A DNA stretch of 64,000 nucleotides from Protopterus annectens. Taxonomy: Eukaryota; Chordata; Ceratodontiformes; Protopteridae. Positions 58,604 through 64,000 of this stretch are shown here, piece by piece; position 1 is the stretch's first letter, and every line of letters begins with the position of its first letter. The notes under the pieces were generated by a model, which saw only the letters and a program-made list of their open reading frames with translations, was not told the origin of the DNA and searched no databases. The translations under genes and the position numbers were made by a program. The DNA lies in the NCBI RefSeq assembly GCF_019279795.1, contig NC_056750.1, positions 696,988,894 through 697,052,893 on the forward strand. Direction: 5' to 3'.

Positions 58604-60654
58604 TCAAAGCCCCGAGGATGGCTGTGCTGGGGGCTGAGTAGGACGGGCAGGCTCACCCGAGAGACACGCCACTCTTGCCTCAAGCTGGCATAGGGGATCA
58701 GCGACTGAATGCTGGATCTCCCTACGCACCACAGCCCGGACCCTTCGAAGGGTGACAGGTGGCCCTTCTTCACCCACGCTTGCACGGGGGGGACAAGCCC
58801 CATCCCCTGCAGTGCTTCCACCCGAAGGTGGCACAGGACCAATGGAGGAGGGGAGCCCAGGCTGGGCACCGGAGCTGCTGGTGCCAGGTGCACTCGCCAA
58901 CTGAGGAGGGACAGGTGGGTCCGCTGGGACCGGCCTTCCCATACGTTCTGTGATTAGGTGTGTTTAATTACAACATAAACAACTGCATTCCAGATTAGTT
59001 GTAACAGCATGCAGTAATATTCCCATTAACCCAACACACCAAGGTTCCAACAGTTGAACAGCAAGCATAACACATGCATATATTGGACGACAGTGGATAT
59101 TCCAACAGCATGCAGGGATGTTTGGTAGCAACTGGCCACCATGAACGTGGTGTTTGAACAGGGCACATGCATCAACATGAATGCAAATATTTATAAAACA
59201 ATAGGACATATGCCCCAACAAATATTTAAGATTACACATACCCATTGAGTGTGGAACTGCATGGTTTATGCACAAACAGTAGGTGTAGAAAAAAACTCAG
59301 TTAACATCTTATAAACACTTTTACTCTACACTACATTCCTAGTGACTGCAAGTGTATATTCCCTACATGTGTTATTACACTTGCCACCATGCATTACGTT
59401 TTGTAGTGGGTTTGGCTATTTCAATATATTCTTGACCTATATCTGACATACTAACTGTCCAAGATGCAGATGTTACTGCTACATATTTCATGGTTGCATT
59501 TATATTTCTTTATCTACATATCTGGATGTTTTCACATGACATTTTCACTTCAATTTGTACAGAACCCTGCATTTATTGAAGCACACTCACATTTCTGGGG
59601 AACATATTAGCATGCTACTTGTGTGCCAGATTTACTTATGCATGCCAGCCAGTAACTGACTGTTGAGGACTGTATATATGCTTCACAGCTACTAGCACTT
59701 CCATCACCCACTTTAGATGGGACTGCAGACCTCTGGGTTGCCAGCACTTTCTAACACAGTACTATTTGTATAATGCAAGGGTACAACAACATTTCAAAAT
59801 AAGTTGCACACACACACTCCAGGTTTTAAACCTTTATTACTGATATTACACACTTTTCCACAGGCTCACTCCTTTATTTGTTATAACAGTGCATATGGCA
59901 GACATATTCAAGACATGTTATACCTTTATTAATGGGTCAGAACACACTTTTTCAGGCTCAGTCACTTATTTTATATGACAGTACCTGCAGAGATTTTATT
60001 CTAGACATATGTTACCTTTCTTAATGGGTTACTATGCTCTTTTTCTAGCTCTATGAATTTTCGTATAACAGTACATACAGAGGACTTATTCAGGCCATTT
60101 TATGGTTGTATTATTGTACTACAACACTTTATTTCATGCTCTCTCCCCTATTTTATATAACAAAACATGCAAAATAATCACTAACCTGCCTGGTGCCGCA
60201 GCTTTTGCAGCCTATCAGCATAGGCTTGCTGATTCGCAGCACGGTCACCTTCAGCTGTGAAGTAAATGAAGGGATATTGAGACATACCTATCTGTTATAC
60301 AAACTCAATTATCAATTCTTACATACTGCATTCCATGGCTACATACTCAGTCGTGGGGCATCCTGCATCCCACTGGCCTCCTGGATCAATTGGTTCAAGC
60401 GGTCCTGCTTCCGTCTCTCTCTTCAGGTCTGCATGGTGGTGACGGACCTGCTCACTGGTGCGAGGAAAGCCTGTGACACTGGTGAGGTCATGAGCTAACT
60501 GGTTCCAAGCCTCAGCCTTGTATTCCGTCCCTTGGAACTGGCCCTGCAGGAGTCTGGACTCATGACGGTGGACATGGAGCCAAACCATGTATTTCAACTC
60601 CTCGATGCCCCAACTCTGCGCTCGGAAGCATGAACCCTCTACTGCACCTGCCAT
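58604..60654 (-). CDS. Myb/SANT-like DNA-binding protein, three exons (246 codons)
   Basis: My gene model is exon 1 60654-60327, exon 2 60254-60186 (69 bp), exon 3 58947-58604. Splice sites: donor TGCA/GTATGT; acceptor CATTTACTTCACAG; donor GGCAG/GTTAGT; acceptor CACCTAATCACAG. Both junctions are phase 1, giving one open frame of 741 nt including the stop. ATG 60654 is in a fair context (CAGAATGG). Residues 15-82 form a Myb/SANT-like domain (SWGIEELKYMVWLHVHRHE, Trp at 50, RTSEQVRHHHADLKRE). Exon 2 adds a short helical stretch (ADRLQKLRHQ). Exon 3 is Pro/Ala/Ser-rich with RRVRAVVRREIQHSV near the middle. The exon pattern matches the gene at 49907-52693 (phase 1 throughout, small middle exon, short intron 1, intron 2 above 1.2 kb), but the sequences are strongly diverged. 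As a Harbinger accessory protein it would bind subterminal DNA and recruit the transposase. The weakest point is the first donor, since GTAAGA three bases on would be out of phase. Confidence 0.75.
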
Positions 60655-60848
60655 TCTGACTGCAAATGTGAGCTACAATCAGTTATGGTGAGTATTTCTG
60701 CCTATAGGGCTTAAATATGCCGCATTTCCCCGCACTTTTTTGTGATTGGCCATTTTTGAGAATTCTAAGCTGACTGTAGACCTGTTTAGTAATGGTTAAT
60801 CTACCATTTCTTAGTATATGTATGCTAATAGTGGCTGATTCTCCTAAG

Positions 60849-60915
60849 TTGTCATGGCTTAGTGGTTCTGTACTTTGATTATGATGCACAGGGTCCTGGG
60901 TTCGAACCTTGTCAT
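60849..60915 (+). tRNA. tRNA-like pol III unit (not a functional tRNA)
   Basis: GTCATGGCTTAGTGGTTCTG (A-box region) and CCTGGGTTCGAACCTTG (B box) with TTCTTTTATTTT after it. It is the inverted partner of the unit at 41486-41556, about 78% identical. Confidence 0.55.
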
Positions 60916-61042
60916 TCTTTTATTTTAATACTGTCTAGACAGGCTAGGGGGTGTGGCTGTGTTTAAGCAACTTAGCTCTACGTTGCTCCCTGGTGCCCTA
61001 CGGTGCCCTGGTTGGCATGGCGCGCACGTCTGCACAAACACA

Positions 61043-61226
61043 TTGCGCTGAGTAAAGCGCTTTTAAACTTTGGGCAACTCTGTTGCGCTGGGTAAAGCGC
61101 TATTAAACTATGGGCAACTCTGTTTAGCTGGGTAAAGTGCTATTAAACTATGGGCACCTCTGTTTAGCTTGGTAAAGCACTATTAAACTATGGACACCTC
61201 TGTTTAGCTGGGTAAAGCGCTGCTTA
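61043..61226. repeat. 40-bp tandem array, about 4.6 copies
   Basis: Units start at 61043, 61083, 61123, 61163 and 61203. A unit reads TTGCGCTGGGTAAAGCGC, TATTAAACTATGGGC and AACTCTG in succession. The array lies about 0.65 kb from the right end of the giant element. GTAAAGCGC echoes the GTAAGCG phrases near its left end. Confidence 0.95.
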
Positions 61227-61369
61227 ACGGCAGGCTATTATATATCTGGATCCTTTAAAAATATATATTTTGTTCACTGATACATTGGCCGTTTCACTGT
61301 TTTTAATAATATTTTAATCATATATGTCTGGTATTTCAAATACTGATTTAAAACATAAATAAGAAGGGG

Positions 61370-61436
61370 AGTGGTGGGACTCGAACTGTGAATGCCTCCT
61401 CTTTGTACATACGCTCTACCATTACGCTATTGCAAT
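61370..61436 (-). tRNA. tRNA-like pol III unit (not a functional tRNA)
   Basis: On the minus strand: TAGCGTAATGGTAGAGC (close to the tRNA A box) and ACAGTTCGAGTCCCAC (B box). This is the most tRNA-like of the five units, but I could not form all four stems. Confidence 0.5.
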
Positions 61437-61689
61437 TTGGTGTGATTTGCATAAATATTCTTTCTTATGCTCTTCCATGTTGGAATTGCTAACTATAGCT
61501 AAGCAATGGGCACATCCGCGCACACACGCGCAAATATGGGCAGCTATATCGTGGATTTAAAAAAAATATATATATTTTACTTTTTAAAACTGTGATGGGA
61601 GTTTACAGTGTCAGGGAGTGTGGTGTTGGGTGCAAGTACATTTGAGCGAACTCGCTCTTGTGTGTTGACATTTTGCTTTTACTACACTT

Positions 61690-61864
61690 GCAGGGGCGTG
61701 GACATTTAGACTGCCCGGCAGTTGGACACGCCCCCTGCTTTCATACTTGGTCCATGTAAGAGTTACGGTTGAATCAGTGTGCCCTCATGAATATTCATGG
61801 CACGCTGACATCATACCGTTCAACTGCAGCCTCCGAGTAAGACTTATTAAGTCTTACACGGAGG
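61690..61864. repeat. Right subterminal palindrome chain
   Basis: Three palindromes: 61690-61738 (GCAGGGGCGTG against CACGCCCCCTGC, centre TGCCCGGCA); about 61765-61825, centred on the perfect CATGAATATTCATG (61786-61799) with GTGTGCC/GGCACGC and GGTTGAA/TTCAAC outside; and 61830-61864, a 35-bp palindrome (CCTCCGAGTAAGACTT against AAGTCTTACACGGAGG). TCCGAGTAAGACT occurs here in both orientations. It mirrors the chain at the left end. Confidence 0.85.
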
Positions 61865-61881
61865 ATTCGTGAATCTGGGGG

Positions 61882-63435
61882 ATTGTCTATAATTCAAATT
61901 TTAACATCAGTTGGAGTTTAAGTATATCATTACCAATTCAGGATACCCTCATTCAACTAGATAGGTGAGAAGAACTATTCAGGTAATGAAAATTAAAAAA
62001 GGGTCAGGAATAGCATTTGGGAATTGAGATATTAAAGTTCTGGACTAGAGAAATATTGCACTTTAGAATCTTAACTATCACCAGCTTAATTATTAAAGAA
62101 TAGATGTCTACAAGTATACTAATGACAAACAATCAAGGCAAACTAAAACAAATGCAATACTGCAAGAAGAAAAAAATAAAGATGAAATGTTATTATGAAA
62201 AGCTTTGCACAAAATTACCAGAATTTCAGACAGGTCAAGAAAGTAAGACTGCAGCAATCTTGACAGTATGAAGATTTAGTTATTAGTCAAGCAGCTAAAC
62301 CAAGATCCTGCATGGTTTAAAAATGATCAGTTACACAGAAGACCCAATGCCATTTACTTAAGGCCAGAATAGTTTGTTCAGACAGGTAGAAAGATGTACT
62401 AGGGAACCACGGAAAAGTAATCTTACATAAATAAAATATGTTGTTGTGCTTTCACCTGTATTCTGGGGTGACGCACCATTTTTTTCTCCTCAGGCCTTTT
62501 CCTCACCCATGAACCCCACTTCATAGTAACACAGGCTCTGTCGTAATAGGCACTCTTCTGGAATGCTTGAACTATACTTCTCAGACTGAAACTGTCATAT
62601 CAGTGGAGGGTTCCAGCTGCATTTTTGAATTATTTGAATTGCACGATATAGCAATACAGAAGTAACACTCAGCATTTTAAAATAATTCTGAAAAACAATG
62701 TTTAATTATCCACAGGGACACTTCTGTCAACAATGCCTTGTTTTATACTACCAACATCAGCTTCTGGTTTACAGTAGTATAGCAGCAATAATAATTCACA
62801 GGGATACTTAATATAGTTTACAAAGCTTCTTTATTAGTATCCAAGTAGGCTGAGGATAGGGAAAGCAAAGTCTCATCAATAAAAAAGGGGAGTACCAGCG
62901 TAACAACTCCTGTACTTAACCTAAGAGTACAGGATGTCCTGAGATAGCTAAGAAGAAACAAAAAAAAAAAAAAAAAAAAAAAAACAAATTCACTAGTTAA
63001 TCAGACTGTTAGAAACAATAATTAAAATGTCAGTGTACTCAGCTCAAGTGTGTGCGTGCAAGTGCTGGTCTGATGAACTACTACCACCCCTCAGTTTCAA
63101 GTGAACATAAAAATCAAATAAGGACATCTACAGAAGGTACCTTGTCCACTCACCGCTACCCTCAAAAAAATGTCCAGAACAGGTGCTGAAATGCATGACT
63201 CATTTAGGTTCCACTGACCTACCTGCCTACTATTCAGAACAAAAAGATGCTTTTTTCCTCCAACTATTGGCACACCAAACAGGTGACCAGATATACACCG
63301 CCTCCCTACTGCTACAACTCTTCAAAAGAAGACCAAATAAAATGTGATCAGATACATTGGGATCCTGAAATATAAGTACCAATCAGATCATGTCACTGAA
63401 CCCTGAACAATATCCTCCTTCCTCACATTTTAGGT
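61882..63435. other. Host AT-rich flank, no gene seen
   Basis: Composition returns to AT-rich. A poly(A) run lies at 62961-62984. No exon was accepted. Confidence 0.45.
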
Positions 63436-63745
63436 ACAAAAAAATGTTATTCTTGTAAATTGTAGCAAACTGATTGCTACAAATGTAATAAGAAGTGGTT
63501 ACAGTTTATACCACATACAGTGTTCCAGCACTCAGATTTTACTCTAGAAAAATTTGATTTTTTTATACCTTTTAACTGTAGCAAGTAGATGCTACAGACA
63601 GTTAGACTACACACCCACACAACACTAAAACACTCTGATTTTAGAAACAAAAACAAGAAGGAAAACATTTTTTTTTTACTTTTAAACTGCAGCAACAGAT
63701 TGCTACAATTTAGATAACACATGGAGCACTACAGCTCTAAGGTTT
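63436..63745. repeat. ~113-bp degenerate tandem repeat with small hairpins
   Basis: Three diverged units, each with a short stem-loop: TTGTAGCAA/TTGCTACAA (63460-63482), CTGTAGCA/TGCTACAG (63576-63597) and a GCAGCAA/TTGCTAC version (63687-63708). Hairpin spacing is 116 and 111 bp. Confidence 0.7.
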
Positions 63746-63879
63746 GACTGCAAATGCAATACCAGGTTTTAAAAGCTGGTATGTATTAAGAAGTGATTGG
63801 GATTAGCCACTCTTGCCTCCCAACACTTTGTACCTGGGGCAGTTGCACCTCTTGCCTTGCCCTAGCTATGCTACTGATA

Positions 63880-64000
63880 TCTATCTATTTACTTATCTAT
63901 AGATAGAAAGATATGTGTGTGTGTGTCTATATATGTATATAAATATAAACATATATATAAATACGTGGGTCTGCTGCATATTACTGAATGCCATTTCTTC
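63880..64000. repeat. TATC/TG/TA-rich tract, possible start of a foldback element
   Basis: A mixed TATC, (TG)n and TA-rich tract to about 63963, then GGGTCTGCTGCATATTACTG. This resembles the left end of foldback element 2 (GGGTCTGG) next to a TA tract. The window ends before this can be confirmed. Confidence 0.45.

Larger units (their letters stand above)
38542..61881 (+). mobile_element. Giant/composite PIF-Harbinger-type element (~23.3 kb)
   Basis: The left end TGGGCTGGATTCACGA (38541-38556) and the inverse of the right end (TCGTGAATCTGGGGG, 61867-61881) share GATTCACGA. Each is followed inward by palindromes with a common TCCGAGTAAGA-type motif. Base texture changes abruptly at both borders, from AT-rich outside to CA/TG- and CpG-richer inside. 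Inside are one Harbinger transposase gene (plus) and two Myb/SANT genes (minus), the known Harbinger partnership, with tRNA-like units, tandem arrays and LINE insertions between. Typical Harbinger elements are several times shorter, so this is either a very large single element or nested elements. No convincing 3-bp target duplication was found, and outside the first ~16 bases the two ends are similar rather than identical. Confidence 0.6.

Noticed and set aside
41486..61436. Calling the tRNA-like units functional tRNA genes
   Set aside because: A- and B-box sequences are present but the cloverleaf stems do not pair properly.
38520..61900. A TAA/TTA target duplication for the giant element
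   Set aside because: The left flank offers TAA or AAT and the right flank ATT or TTG. No matching direct repeat could be aligned.
62470..62505. Possible minus-strand first exon: ATG then eight codons before an ACAG/GTGAAAG donor
   Set aside because: Too short, with no partner exon. The donor alone is weak evidence.

Overview
This is a vertebrate nuclear window from a large, transposon-rich, mostly AT-rich genome. No prokaryotic gene organisation is present: there are no operons or Shine-Dalgarno sites, but there are spliced exons, LINEs, tRNA-derived SINEs, microsatellites and a Harbinger-type DNA transposon. The mix (CR1/L2-like LINEs, a SINE with a V-SINE-like domain, a Harbinger system) suits a non-mammalian vertebrate such as a lungfish or amphibian. 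The sequence alone does not settle the species.

Host sequence: the only convincing host exon is a 105-bp minus-strand exon at 16941-17045. It resembles the leucine-rich-repeat region of CARMIL (LRRC16) proteins. The window therefore appears to be mostly intron of that gene.

Layout. 1-16.9 kb: decayed LINE fragments (1-945 plus; 1.10-1.56 kb minus; 7.70-8.67 kb minus), a SINE sharing the LINE 3' tail (10.15-10.39 kb), a foldback element (4.016-4.400 kb) and two inverted blocks of telomere-like degenerate minisatellite. 17-22.3 kb: the CARMIL-like exon, then three CR1-like LINE pieces, one split by a SINE and by a 126-bp repeat. 23.8-29.7 kb: a cluster of foldback elements with one conserved core and unrelated inverted arms, several lying against (TA)n tracts; also a SINE with a CR1 tail and a Harbinger-like MITE. 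31.3-35.4 kb: a minus-strand CR1-like LINE (esterase ORF1 plus EN-RT ORF2) broken by a SINE with a 17-bp target duplication and by a hairpin insertion with a 15-bp duplication.

38.54-61.88 kb is the most unusual part: a block of about 23.3 kb with a different base texture (rich in CA/TG and CpG-containing repeats). It is bounded by short inverted GATTCACGA termini, each followed by a chain of palindromes carrying a TCCGAGTAAGA-type motif. It holds a nearly full-length PIF/Harbinger transposase gene (one in-frame amber codon; first catalytic Asp replaced by Glu) on the plus strand. On the minus strand are two three-exon genes for Myb/SANT-like proteins whose splice phases join cleanly into 355- and 246-codon reading frames. 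Harbinger transposons normally pair a transposase with a Myb-like partner, so this looks like a giant, or composite, Harbinger-type element. It also contains five tRNA-like pol III units, tandem arrays of 40, 66 and about 245 bp, a duplicated 0.6-kb hairpin block and two CR1 LINE insertions.

61.9-64 kb returns to AT-rich host sequence with a small hairpin-bearing tandem repeat and, at the very end, a TA-rich tract followed by what may be the start of another foldback element.
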